Below are positions 47,601 to 59,977 of a stretch of 64,000 nucleotides of DNA, in pieces. A program made the translations under genes and the position numbers. The DNA is from Rhea pennata (lineage: Eukaryota; Chordata; Aves; Rheiformes; Rheidae), in NCBI RefSeq assembly GCF_028389875.1, contig NC_084664.1:135625466-135689465 (forward strand), given 5' to 3'. Below the pieces are notes generated by a model. That model worked only from the letters and a program-made list of their open reading frames with translations, searched no databases and was not told the origin of the DNA. Numbering within the stretch: the first letter of the stretch is position 1; each line of letters begins with the position of its first letter.

Positions 47601-50600
47601 TCACTATGCCATGGAAAGTGACCTGTGGCATCATGAAACTGAGGGATGTACCCTAAATGTATACAGAGGACTTCAGGCTAAGATTTAAATTTGAATTAGA
47701 TGCTTTCCACAGAATGCATTTGGCAGTGTTTTTTTGTTTTTGTTTTTTTTTCCCCTCCTTTAATGTTCCTAACAGCTTATAGGGAGTGGGAGGTTGTTAA
47801 ACAAAAGTAAGATCTACTTTACTTTTCCAGATCTTACTGTTGATTATGCTCCCCCCAAAAAACCAACCAACCAAACACACACAAAAAAACCCAAAAAACA
47901 TATTCTATCTGTAATGATTTTCTCCAGAGTCATATAAGGCTGGTTTAGGGCTTTAATTTCAAAAAAAATGAGAAGGTGAAGGCTGACCTTTCCCAAAGTG
48001 CACCTAAAGTTTAAGCACAGTAAGAAACAGTGCAGATCTACTTTATTCATGAGGAGGAGAAAAAAAATCCACACCAACTTTCCAGTGAATTACCAGACTT
48101 CTTGTAAAGTGGCCTTTTAAAACACTTTTCAAAAGTCTTCCCAAAGTGAAGGCCTTGAATTTTGTTTTCTATGTATTTTCAAATGCAGAGGCAACAAGAC
48201 AAGAGAAATGAGATATCTAGAATAAGGTTAAATGCATACTACAGGGAAGAAAGACTACAGTGTACATGTCCTTTCATTGCTAAATTCTAAATTCTACAAT
48301 TCCAACACCCTAAAAATAATAATAATAAAGACATCTGTAAGTTGTTCTTGCAGAATGTAGCACCAAACTTCTATTTCTGCAGATAGGAAAGGCTACAGGT
48401 TTCTCATAAATTGCAGTTTTTACAAGAATTAACAAAGTGAGAGTGTCCATGAATTAATGTGTCTGTTGCAACATAAAACAAAGATGTAACAAAAAACCCT
48501 AGAAATACTCATTTATAGCAGAATTCTAACAGACACTGACATGTTCAAGTCTCATTAGTCTCAAAAGCCACTAACAACCAACAGGATCCAAGACTTTTTC
48601 CAAATGCAGAGCGCCTTGGAGCCCTGACTACCTGTCAGAAGATATCCTGGCTGCACAGTCCCTCCCTCTCCTTGTGAGGAGAGTCCAAGCTTAGGTGGTG
48701 TTGGACTAGCACAAAGAAGCTCCACAGAGCACTTTCCCCATAATTAATGTACTGCCAGTGAGAATTAAACATAGAGTGCGTTCTAACTCTAGTGAAATAT
48801 GCTTTGTTACAGTGAAACAAAGTAAAATAGCATCTCTAACAACAAGCTTATAACCAGATCTAGGATACACAACAGTCTTTTTAGAACTCAAAAACTACAC
48901 TCTAAGGGGAAAGAGCAATACAGTAACAAAAGTGTGCTCTCTTTCTACCATTTAGAGACAGACATCAACCATACAAGAACATTAACTCAATTTCATAACT
49001 ACCATAGTATGTATGTCCTCATACATATTATGTACAAGCATAGAGAAGCAACCAACAGATTTTTCAGCTCAGAAGTACAGGGCAGAATAATAGAACATCT
49101 AGCTGCTAGAGTGCTGGTCCAATAATGCAAACAGCCCAAACCTATCAATCTTTGTTGCTACCTTTCCTCATAAAGAGGTTAAATGTAGATTTACTGAGAA
49201 AAGTTAAGTAATTAAATTTGCTGTTGGCCCTAAGTGTTACCTACCTCCTTCTCTCTCCTTTTATGAGGTTATTTCTCCATTAACATCATATGGGACATCA
49301 GTAAAGGAATGGGAGAGGGAAAGAGGAAGCATGAACAACATTGTTGCCATGAAGCAAGAAGATAATAGGCTTATACAAAACAATCTTGAGATACAATACA
49401 AGATAACCTGCCAGCTCACAAGTGGATTGTAAGCTAATGCTGTACCTCATGAACTCCAGCAACATACATGTCATTTTAATCATTTAAATTGTGAAGGCAT
49501 AAAGCTGACCATGAACTTAAGTTTAGGAAGCATCTGGAAAGGACAAAGTAGCATCAGAGGGACTGATCATCTTTATTATACAACAAAGAGACAAACAGAA
49601 AATAAAATACTTTAATAGGAGAAAAAATAGAAGATACAATTCAAACATAATATACCATATTGAAACCATACACAATGCAACATGAAAACGTTGTTCAACA
49701 GCAAACTTCCAGTAAAAGTTGCATGTTTTGAATACAAGCATCACCCATCACAAATACACAGCTTTTTGAGCACATTTGAGCTTCAGTGAGACAGATCATG
49801 AACAGCAGCAGCATATTTAATCAGATTGTTTCATTTTCATAAAACTCTTACCTAGTGAATGTACTGGATGCAATCGCTTCATACTAGAAGTAATAAAATA
49901 TTAAGTAAGGCAGTGCCTGCCAATACAGATTGGATACAAATTACATATGTAAATAAAAAGGATAAACATTTTCCAGATATGAATTTTATATTGCATTTAT
50001 ACACATTTGTTGCTTTAAATGTGCATTCAAGTCTCTCAACGTCTAAACATAACTAAAATGCTATTCAGCAACTATGCATTGTGACAACTAATTATTGCTA
50101 TAGAAAAATTTGTTTCCCAGAGTTTTAAAATAGATGCAATTTCACCTGCAATTCAAGATATATTCAAGTAACAGAAACAACTAGTTCCAGTGTCAATCAG
50201 GTGTTTTAAATCTGTATTGGCTGTAGGCATTTATTGCCACATTATATAAATATTTTATTGAATCTAAAAAAAAAGTTAACTAAACTTATATAACTATTAA
50301 ATTCCTTAGGAAATGTATACAGTATTAAAATTACCATGGTATATTTTTATTTTAAAAAGGTAAAACTTGACCACTGGGTTACCTTGAAATTCCTTTCTAA
50401 GGGCATTACTTCATAGTTGGCTTTATAAAGGAAAAGAGAAAAATGATTCCAAAAAAACCTTTTCAGCGGAACCAGTGAACCACTCCAAATCAGTATGTGG
50501 TCACATAAGCACTGCAGCTGACAGACTGACAGACACATGAAAAGACAAAGACAAGAATATGGGCAGCATACAGGAGGGAAGGAATGCTTAAAAAAAAGGG

Positions 50601-52421
50601 GGGAAAAATAAGCAACAGGCCACCATTTTAAGTCAGTAACAAAATAGTGAGCGTGTTAAGTTGTTAGAAAAAAGGATACAAGTTTAAGACATCTCTGAAA
50701 AGCTGATTTTCTCTGGTTTTAGCCACTCTTAAAAATAGAGGGCAGAAATTTAATGTTACAGTGTGTAGTGTTTTAGTTCCAACATTCACAACATATTATA
50801 ATCAAAATTCAGATCCGAAAACCATTATATTGTAGGATGATGTGTTTCAACCTCACTGGTTTCTGAATATGAACTATTCTAATATTTAAAGACTAATGAG
50901 CTCCAAAGAGAAGTTTGGAGAGCAAAGAGGAGCCAGGCTGCAAAAAAGCAGACTATACTTCTGCTGCATGGGTAATATTAGTACACACGTATCACCAGAG
51001 TAGGAAAATTACTGGATATATTCTTCATCATGTACACAATACCCATTAAGAACAACAGCTTGACAATGGGCAATAATGACACAGGACGAAGAGTCAAACC
51101 AACAAGAGTATACATTCAGAACAATCTATTTTTACCATGAGTGAAAAATTTCATGGCCCCATGAAAGCCAATCTAAAAAGACGCATGTGCGCATGCACAC
51201 CCCCCCCCCCCAACACACACACACAAACTCAATGAAAGGTAATCTTTGCAGCTTTCTTTCTCCTTCCCTCCATTACTATTAGAAAAAGGCCTGAAGATTC
51301 TTTTAAAATGGATTTAAATTTAAAATTGCAGGAATGATATGTTTTTTTGATTTTACTGGGGGTCTTGCTGAGAACATTGAAATCTAGAATAGGTACTCAA
51401 AATACACACATAACTAATTTAAGGCAAGTTTTTCTTCAACTGTTTTTTCTGGCCTTTAGATGTAGAAGATGTCCAAGTTTTAAAAAGTCTTACCAAAACA
51501 AACAAGTCTGAATGTTGGTAGGTCTTAAGCCAATTCATTTTCTAGTCTTCCATGAAAGATGGAAAAGACCCAAACTTGAATTCTTTATGCAACAATAAAG
51601 ACCTCTTAGAAAAGTTCAAATAAAATGAAAAATTAGCTGTTCATATTCATGTATCAAAAAAGAATAGTACATTCTTTCTATATTTGCATGTCCTCTTCAC
51701 TTATTCAGAAAGAAGTATGTCAGGGCAATTCTCTTCTTTATTAGTAGGGAAAACTTCTCACCCACCAGTTAAGCATGCAAGTCCTACTTCAGTTATGCTC
51801 CAAAAAGGGGGAAAAAATATTCCTAAGCTATAGCATCATTCTTCCTTAAAAGACATGTGAAAGAAACTTACTCTGCACAACTGATCTACAGAAAACAAGT
51901 ATTTTGACTTTATAGGTTGGCCCCATTTATTTTCATTCACATAGTAACAAAAAACAAATCACAATATCAAAACAAATCTTTGTCATCAGCTGGGAGGAGA
52001 AAAAAAGATCACCATCTCAAAGCTATGCTAGCGGATGGAAATGGAACTTTTTTAAAAAAAAAAATCATAGTGCAACAGAGCATCTTCATATCGACTTCTA
52101 AAGATATTTTCAAAGTTGTCATTTGTGAATTAAAGCATCTGGCATTAATAAAAAGAAGTTATATAATTAACAGAGTAGTAAAAGTTAAAGACAATCAAGA
52201 CAACAGTGAGAAGTTTCAAAAAGGTCCCTAATTCCACAGGGAAAGATCTTGGTAAAAACATCAGTTATGTTATTTATGAAAATTCCTTATTAGTGTGGAA
52301 AAATTAAATCTGAAAACTACTTACTGAATTCCATTTTTATTAATATACATTTCATATTACCAACAGAATTCATGTAGTTTTTCCCCCTCAGATAATCAGT
52401 AAGTTGAAGGGGATCTATACT
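41649..52421. other. MEP1B-RNF138 intergenic region and RNF138 3'UTR
   Basis: AT-rich sequence with no further exon recognised. The RNF138 3'UTR must occupy its right end, below 52422 on the minus strand. Several minus-strand AATAAA signals are present (for example near 52336-52341 and 51926-51931), but I cannot tell which is used. It also holds one CR1 fragment, a C tract near 47310, and another followed by an AC repeat near 51200. Confidence 0.6.
41845..42028 (+). mobile_element. CR1 LINE 3' fragment
   Basis: It includes ttggaacaggttggacaggg, cctccatccttgcaaatatt, gagcaacctgcttagagcag, tggaccagatgatttccaga and ggtcccttccaacctcaac, all hallmarks of the CR1 3' region. It is 5'-truncated. It lies only about 300 bases upstream of the MEP1B start, so it borders the promoter region. 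Confidence 0.9.
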
Positions 52422-52490
52422 TTAAAAGTTCACATGACAGGATTCTTGAACGGCATTTTGGTACTGGGCTTCTTCATCGAGCTGAAGATT
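52422..52490 (-). CDS. RNF138: RNF138 coding exon 7: ubiquitin-interacting motif and stop
   Basis: It encodes NLQLDEEAQYQNAVQESC and then HVNF, with a TAA stop at 52424-52422. EExxYxxAVxxS fits the ubiquitin-interacting motif consensus (acidic patch, central Ala, Ser). Human ends NLQLDEETQYQTAVEESFQ and so on. Acceptor is gttttgtttag. Confidence 0.96.
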   Translation of the reverse strand, partial: NLQLDEEAQYQNAVQESCHVNF

Positions 52491-55044
52491 CTAAACAAAA
52501 CAAAATCATCATCAAAACCAGAAATATACTGAAGATGTAGCATATTCCTTAGTTTAATTGTATACTTTCTACATTTTTACATAGGAAATGCTACCTGGAT
52601 GAAGACTCTCCATTTATACATGTATTAGACTATTGTCTGATAAAACTTTTTATTTAACAAAGTACCAAGAGATACAAGAAACAGGAGAAGAATCAGATGA
52701 GTGAGACCCAGCTCATTAAGCAGAAGAGTCCAGCTTATCTCCCTGGCTCAATTATGTTACAGAATAGTCAGCTCAGGGGAACAGAATGTGTCTTGCAGTT
52801 CTTATAACAGGGCTCCCAAACAGCCATAACATTTTTCTATCAATAAAAACAAAATGCAATCCTCAGACAACAGTAATCATAGATTGTTGAGAACATAGTA
52901 CTTAAAATGAAAAGCAAACGTATCACAAAAGGTGGGAGGTTAACCTTGCTACTTTTGAAGAGCTATATTCCAAAATGTTCATATGCTAGAGCAATACATC
53001 CATTTAGGGCTATTCTGGCAATTTCCCCAAATCAGGATTCCAGTCACCAGTTCTACATCCTCAAACACGCAAGATGCACTCCTGTTGAGGAGCCCAACCC
53101 TCTGTACTGATCTCTGAGCTCTTCATTCCTTTGCCACAGGACTTGGGAAAAAAAAAATAAAATACATTCTCTGTGCTTTCCTTAATCTGAAAGGCTGCCT
53201 ATGCTTCAGATACCATGTGCCCCCATAAAACTCAAAGAGTTTACCCTGAATCCTGTCAAATACTCTGAAGTGCAGCACAAACTCTCCAGCTATCTGATGC
53301 AATATGCAAAACTAGCTCGCTGGCTTGATTTACAATCCACCTAACGACTACATCTGCCTATGTAGTTTTGCATCTACTCAAGGATAATTTACTCTGAGTG
53401 GGCCTGAAAGAAGGCAATCAAAACAGTGATTTAATGCCACATCTCTTCCCATATCACATTGCAGCCCCTCCTCTACCACATGGAACCAGAGGCTCAAGTA
53501 GCATCAGCAGCTAGTCAAGTGGCACTTTGAGTTCTGAGAACTATGATTTGGTTGTTTCCGTCAAAAAATGATAAAAAATATGTCAATAAAGCAAATGAGA
53601 ATCTACTACGCTTTCCTCTGGAGTGGGAGTAAAACTGTTACAGAAGGACAACAGTTCAGATTGATGACTGAAGTTTTTAGTAGTGTTCTTAATTGGTTCA
53701 AAGCATGGTTTAACTGCCGACAACACCTACTGCCAGTAACATTTAATGTTGATAATGGAAAAAGCTAAAGAATGCCCAGGCCTACTCCTCAGTTGTCAGC
53801 ATTTCCAGACCAAAACCCAATTTGGCCTGAATATTTATTTGGCATTTTATTTATGGAAAGAAAGTTACTACTTATTCCCCCCATCAAAGAAGAAAAGGCT
53901 TACCACAAATTCTCCATAGTCAAACTGGTGCCTTAGATTTAGATGGCTAACAAGATTTCTAGTAACCTGATTAGAATCTGCCCAAGGAAGAGATACACAA
54001 ATAGGACAGATCTAAATTTGGAAGGTGAGGGGAAAGAGAAAATAATAATAAAAAAAAGGTTAATTGTTACACAGAATACACTAAAGACATGCTCAACTAG
54101 TCTATTACTTATCCACTACCAAAATATAGTAATGTTTACTTAAAAATCATGAAGTGCTCTTTTTTGAATGTTACACACACTTGAGGAAAATTACATCTCA
54201 GTGTGTCAAACGCATTAGTTTGTCTGCTAGGTGTGGTGGATTATCACACCTGCCTAGCACTCTTCTTGCTGATTTCTGTTGTTCTAAATTTATAAGAGAA
54301 TGATTTTGCACCCTAGTTAGTGTTTGCAAGGATCCTTCTCTCTACTTATTGGTCATTGCAATCATGGATAAAACATATTTAATACCCAAGATACAAGTGA
54401 AAACAAAACAAAACCAAAAATAACAGATTTTTTCCTCCTCCAATCTTTTGATTTTTAGTAACTATAGGTTTTGTGTGAAACAATAGTTTGACCACAAATG
54501 GAATTATCTAGAATCAGAGATCTAAATTACTAACTGAAAAGGAAAGGAAAAGTTAAGCTCAAAAACTGACTTTGTTTCAAGATAAATGATGCAGCTATGT
54601 CAGAAATGCCTTACAACTGACAGTTATGGCTGACAAGGATTTTCAAATGAAAGTCATTCCTCAATTTAAACATACTGAATTAAGTAATTTCTTTCTCAGA
54701 GCACAGTGGACCTTTATAGTTATAGACTAGCTACTGTGCATAGTCTAAAATCCTCCTGCTATTCCACATAATTAGAACAAAAGTAGTTTAAGAATCATAC
54801 ATTAGAAAGCAACTGTACTTACTACAGGAACTATCTGATAAAGGTGTCTATTATTACAGTGGTCCAGCAAGCGCTGTCTAGTAAAATTGGCTTCCTGACA
54901 CAGGGGGCATTTGAAGGTTGGATGTCCACTGTAAACAGAAATATGCAGGATTAAACAGCAAAGAGTTTTAGAAGTGTTAGAGAAGTGACAAGGTAACAGA
55001 TGATTTAGTCTTATTTTCCCTTATTTTGAGAATAACCCACCACA

Positions 55045-55075
<31 letters not shown>

Positions 55076-58000
55076 TTTGATATCATAGCAGCACTACTAG
55101 AGTTGCATTGCTACTTCTGAAGCAGAATTTTAGTTTAAAATTTAGTATCTGCATATCAAAATGCATCCTTTTGAAGCTTTGACTTTGAAACTTGACTTTT
55201 TCTCTTATTACAGCTTCACTTCATTCTTATTTACTGGTAGCATCCTTTAGTTCAAACCCTTCAGTCTGAACCAAAGAACCTAATTCGGTGCTGAGGAACC
55301 AAATTCTAATGAATAGATACAAATAAAGAAGGAGTAACATTTTTAATTAATATTTGTAGTAACTTTTTATTAGTTAATAGAAGTTTATAGTATGATTTAC
55401 TGGGTCTATTTAAGTAGTAACTGTGAAAAAGCAAGCAGCCTACCTTGTATCTCCTTGAAGCATCTGGTTATTAGCCCTCTCTCCATTATCAGATATTGCA
55501 TCACTCCTGCTACTTTACAAAAAGGAAAAAAAAGAAGGAAATAAAATGAGTATTTTTGTCCTTCACTATCAAGATTTCAAAGAGTATACCGATAACAAGA
55601 AAAATCCTCCATTGAGTCTCATGAATTTTAAGGCAAAATATATAATAGTACATATTTTAACTTGTACTACTGTTCAAACTTTTCTTTCCTATCAAGTTAT
55701 TTCTCAACATTTAGTTACCATGGCAGCTCTTAGTAAAATAGTATGTAATTTAATAGAAAGTAGTACATAATATAATGGATACTTAGTCAACAAGAATTAC
55801 AGGGTAGACTACATAGCTCAAAGAAAATGCACATAAAGCTTTAAGTTTTTTTGATTTAGGACAACATAATAGTCATTTGACTGCCGTGTGTTTATACAAA
55901 TCATTTAGAACTTTTAACTCCAGTAAGATACATTTTTTTTACATTGTGTCAAGAATTTACTAGTTCCTAAAGTAAGAGTGACAAACAGGAACATTTCAGA
56001 AAGTAAATTTGACTGTACATGCACCTCCAGTTAAGCCAGAAACTGCTCAGGCATGCTGATAATCCTAAGAGTATGAATATTTACAGTTACAGATGTGGTC
56101 ACAGTAAGGTTTTTTTTCTTTTTAATATAGTTTTGTAATGTTACAAGCAAAGAATTCTACTGTGGCATACTCAATTAGTAGCTATATAAGAATATCCAGA
56201 CACTTCAGGTAAACATCACTGCAGCTAGTTCTGATAACAGCTTAAATTTCCACTTTCAACACAGTGTTAGGTTGAAACCCAAACACATAAATTCAGCTTG
56301 TCGAAAACAAAAAAATAGATAGCAACACATAATAAATAAATAATAAGCTATAAAGGTCTATGAAACTTATATGTAAAAAGAAGAAAAGGGGTTTTCATAA
56401 AAACGTGCAAAAAGCAAACCAAGAAACACATCAGTCAGAAAGCATCAAGAATGAAATTCTTCAGCTTTATTGTCTCAAAGTAAGTGGGTAAGCAACATTT
56501 GATTTTATGGTATATAAGACATGAGTTCCTTACACATTTTTATGAAGGATCAGTTCAAAGTAAATTCCACCTGAAATCAAAAGCTTACACAGTAACGTTT
56601 TGCAATAGGATACCTGCTAAAACAAATTTAGAAAAGGGGAGGGAATGGGATAGGAGGTGAAGGGAACTTCCCTGGGGCTAAATACAATGAAATCTGTTAC
56701 GTAGCAAGCTGTTCATGAGCCGTGAAGGCAAGAAAGGTGGTGGTAATACTATGCAATCTTTAGAAGACCTCCTAGAAGACATTCAAACCATCATCTAGAA
56801 GAGTTTTCTGTATGTTGAATGAAGAAAGAAATTTAGAAAAACTGACATTTTTTGAAGCATAAGAATATAGACAATAATTATTACAAAAAGAAAGTGTGTC
56901 CTGGAAAATAAAGCTTTCCTTCTAGTAAAAATTAAATACATAAATAAATAAATAAAAATAAAAAAGAAGATACGTTGTTATACGTAAAACACCCTGATTA
57001 CCTGTTCCCAGTTGAATCTTGGGAAATCTGTAAGTTTGGTATAATAGAAGAAACTCCATATTCATCTTGATACTTCTTACATGTTTTATAGTGCTGCCTC
57101 ATCCATGAAAATCTAACCTGTAAATAAAATGTCAAATTACTGAAATTATACTAAATAATCCAAGGACAGGAAGATAGAATAACTCTGCCAATAGAAAGTA
57201 ATGCATGTAAAAATTGTTTGGACATCATATGCAGCAGAAATCAGAATTGACATCTCCCTCTCAAGATGAGCACTTCCTTTCCAAACAAGGAATCTTCAAC
57301 TTTTTTCTGCAGTCTCTACCACTCTATGAGAACGAAGAATAATCCCATTCCTCAAACACCAGCCAGCCAGGCAACTGAGAGTACTCAGTGTTTTTGCTCT
57401 TGAGATAAAAAACTCCATTTGACTGAAAAGTCACAGAAACTACACCTCCTGCATAGAAGATAAGTTACTGATGAGCTACTGGGGGTGGGGAAGTGAGCTT
57501 GGAGGATGGGATAAGCACCACTGCTCCTTCAGTCTTCTCTAATCTGCTGTTGCTTTGTGCAGACTCCAGTCTTTTTGCTTTAGGTGCATTCTGAGAACAT
57601 CTAACTTCATGGGGGGGGGGGGGGGGGGGGGGACAGAAAGAGGTGAATAAACACCAACTTCAAGAACATCCACCCAGATTAAGTGCAAGATAAGACAATG
57701 AGCTGCTCACATCAGTCAGAACACAGCTGTGCTAGACATGCCCTAAATCAGAATTTCAGGTCCAATGGCACTGTCAGATAGAACCTATGGGTTTAGAAGC
57801 CCTACAAGACCCCCCCATCTTGCATGTCTGTGCCTAAACTATATTCAGGTTCTTTTGGGGATCTGTTTTGTTCTTCCTTCCAGTTTACCAACTTGTTATT
57901 GTTTCTTTCTCCCAGCTTTTTTGTTCTCCTGAGTCAGGTGGAACAAACTAAGGAGCTCAGCTTTCCAGTAGGGCTAATATTCATGCCAACAGAACTAAAT

Positions 58001-58922
58001 TCCAAGTGAAAGGAAACTAACACGAACTGTGGCTGAAATCTTGGATCCATTTATGTCAGAAGAGAGATTATTGTTATTTCAGCTGGGGAGGTGTGTCAGG
58101 ATTTCACCCAATGTTCTGAAAATAGTGATTTCTTCACAGGCTGCAAGTAAGCAGACTGATATTTTTCAAAGCAAAAAAATACATATTGGAAATTACATAT
58201 GATCCTATGTACACTGTGAGTAACCAATACATATTTGCTGGGTTTTGTTAATGACATTTTACAGTAGTTCTTAGAACTTTCACTTCCCTAGTGAAAGTTT
58301 GAGATTTTTTTCCGTCTATTCTCCAAATTTTGTTTTCAGTGATCCAATTTCTGTTTTCCTAGTTTTATAGCTATATTCAGTTTTCTCATCATTTCAGAGA
58401 AAAAGTTTGACACTCCATGTAAAACACTGTTATAGACAATCCACTGTCCTCTTTTAGCTTATATTTGTTAGTCATACCTAGCAGGCATTGCATGCCTAGT
58501 ACCTGCACAACCTATACAAAGCTAATTTCTACCATCTGCTGTAAGCTTTTTACCTACAAGGTATGAATGACACACAGTAAGTGTGTGCAGAATTAGGTCA
58601 AAAGTTAAAAAAAAGAAAAAAAAAAGTTGTCCAACTCTTCATAAAGTTTTACTCTACCTGCTTTTCACAGCATCTACAGCCCCCAGAAGCTTTCTTCATA
58701 TTGTTTTCAACATCTAGAGCCCTTTTGGGATATGATCTTTCCTTTTTAGTCACACTCCCCCGGCAGAGAGGACAATGTGTTCCACTTTCTCTGATAGCTG
58801 TCAAGAAGCACTTCCTGCAAAACCTAAATTGAAAAAGTTATCACAAACACAGATTAGCAAAGGAAAAAAAAGTTGGATAGTTTGTGTTTAAAGAGAGCTG
58901 CATGATTATTAGGAAAAAGTTG

Positions 58923-58973
<51 letters not shown>

Positions 58974-59910
58974 TATGTCAGAATAAAAGTCTGCTGAATA
59001 TAAATCCAGATTGACCATTAATCAGATTATTGATAAGATCATTAATGAGATCATTGATCATTAATGAGACATTAAACAGTGCAGCTGGCATGATACCACA
59101 AAAAATTTTATCAGTAACTCCTGTTTATTGTCCTTGAGCAAAATAAAAAAAATAACACAAAGCTTTAAGTGTTCCTGAAGATTTCCATTCATAAGCTTTT
59201 GTGTTTCTCCTTACCAGTGTACAGATCACTTTCTTTTCCTTGAAGCAGTGTTTATCAACTGCCAAAGTTGTTTTGATTTTTTTTTTTAATACAATCTATT
59301 AGGTTGTACTTAAATGTTTCTCTAGGGGGAAAAAAAAATACTTTCCACTGTGAGCATAAAACCTGGGAGAACAGCTAAACTATGGTAGTTTTTCAAAAAC
59401 GAACTGGGAACTATAAAGTTAAAAACACAAGCTCAGTTAGATTTGTAAGATGTTTTCAACTGCAGCAAAACTTGGTGATCGTTCACAGGACTGCCAGAAA
59501 TGTGCAGATTTGGCTTTTTAAACTGATTAGTCCTCATTCACTACAAAATAAACGGGTAAGGAAAAAAATAGTAATTGAAAAAGAAAACCCTCAAGTAACA
59601 CTTCAGCTGCAAGCTTTAAACTGCGCCCGTGGCAGAGCTGCGTCCGCCCAGGGCAGCCGCCCGGAGCTCAGCTGATCCTGCGCCTCCTCCGCCGGGGCAG
59701 CCGCTCCAGGCCGAGGCTCGGGGAGCGGGGCAGGCGGACCGCGGGCGGCGCACGCAGAACCGCCGCCGGCGCTGCCAGGGCGCAGGCGGCCGGCGATACC
59801 CACACATGCTGGCAGTTCATCGTCCTCACGGGCGTTTTGAACACCTCCTGGCAGACGGGACAGTAAAAGTCATCCTCGCTGAAACACACCGCGCCGCCTT
59901 CCTCGGCCAT
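52422..59910 (-). CDS. RNF138: RNF138 E3 ubiquitin ligase (whole gene span)
   Basis: RNF138 (NARF) is a RING-type E3 ubiquitin ligase. In human it is recruited to DNA double-strand breaks, where it promotes end resection by ubiquitinating Ku80 and CtIP, and it also targets TCF/LEF factors. Seven coding exons on the minus strand join in one frame to 245 residues, equal to the human length. Order: RING (C17, C20, C33, H35, C38, C41, C53, C56), a C2HC zinc finger, two C2H2 fingers and a C-terminal ubiquitin-interacting motif. All zinc ligands that I can see are kept. The RNF138-MEP1B order and shared strand match human 18q12. The close relatives RNF125, RNF114 and RNF166 are excluded by sequence. 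Confidence 0.98.
53904..54011 (-). CDS. RNF138: RNF138 coding exon 6: third zinc finger
   Basis: Thirty-six codons, phase 0 at both ends: ICPICVSLPWADSNQVTR, then NLVSHLNLRHQFDYGEFV. CPIC with SHLNLRH forms a C2H2 finger. Acceptor is ccaaatttag, donor is gtaagc. Confidence 0.96.
54823..54928 (-). CDS. RNF138: RNF138 coding exon 5: second zinc finger
   Basis: It encodes GHPTFKCPLCQEANFTRQRL, then LDHCNNRHLYQIVPV. It is almost identical to human GHPTFKCPLCQESNFTRQRL. Acceptor is tgtttacag, donor is gtaagt. Confidence 0.97.
55044..55072. repeat. Poly-A tract in RNF138 intron 4
   Basis: Twenty-nine consecutive A, about 120 bases upstream of exon 5 on the transcribed (minus) strand, where it is a poly-T run. 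Confidence 0.85.
55444..55509 (-). CDS. RNF138: RNF138 coding exon 4: Ser-rich linker
   Basis: It encodes RSDAISDNGERANNQMLQGD plus T, the variable linker between zinc fingers (human NRSETSTSDNTETYQENTSS). The acceptor is tagcag, so the exon can start at 55509 or 55506 without changing frame. The longer form gives 245 residues, the human length. Donor is gtaggc. Confidence 0.9.
57002..57117 (-). CDS. RNF138: RNF138 coding exon 3: C2HC finger
   Basis: It encodes VRFSWMRQHYKTCKKYQDEY, then GVSSIIPNLQISQDSTGN. H and C of RQHYKTC pair with the CRCC cysteines of exon 2 to complete the C2HC finger. Human has IKFYRMRHHYKSCKKYQDEY. Acceptor is tttacag, donor is gtaatc. Confidence 0.96.
57611..57632. 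repeat. Poly-G tract in RNF138 intron 2
   Basis: Twenty-two consecutive G on the plus strand, so the RNF138 pre-mRNA would carry C22. It is prone to assembly and length error. Confidence 0.9.
58658..58823 (-). CDS. RNF138: RNF138 coding exon 2: RING second half
   Basis: It encodes (V)FCRKCFLTAIRESGTHCPLC, then RGSVTKKERSYPKRALDVEN and GGCRCCEKQ. The FC, C and CPLC residues complete the C3HC4 RING begun in exon 1. Acceptor is caaatttag, donor is gtagag. Confidence 0.97.
58929..58965. repeat. TA dinucleotide microsatellite in RNF138 intron 1
   Basis: About 18 TA units followed by a short AC run, about 105 bases upstream of exon 2. Confidence 0.9.
59804..59910 (-). CDS. RNF138: RNF138 coding exon 1: start and RING first half
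   Basis: ATG at 59910-59908 in a strong context (gccATGG) starts MAEEGGAVCFSEDDFYCPVC, then QEVFKTPVRTMNCQHV. Human starts MAEDLSAATSYTEDDFYCPV. The exon ends after the first two bases of V36 at gtgggt, and exon 2 supplies the third base. The longer upstream minus-strand frame through the GC-rich leader is not used, because homology begins exactly at this Met. Confidence 0.96.
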
Positions 59911-59954
59911 GGCAACACGTCCGGGCCTCTCTGTGGGTGCGGCGACAAGGAAAA

Positions 59955-59977
59955 CTAAATAAATAAATAAATAAATA
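59955..59977 (-). repeat. TTTA microsatellite in the RNF138 leader
   Basis: Nearly six TAAA units on the plus strand (TTTA on the coding strand), ending about 45 bases upstream of the RNF138 ATG and set in otherwise GC-rich DNA. Confidence 0.9.
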
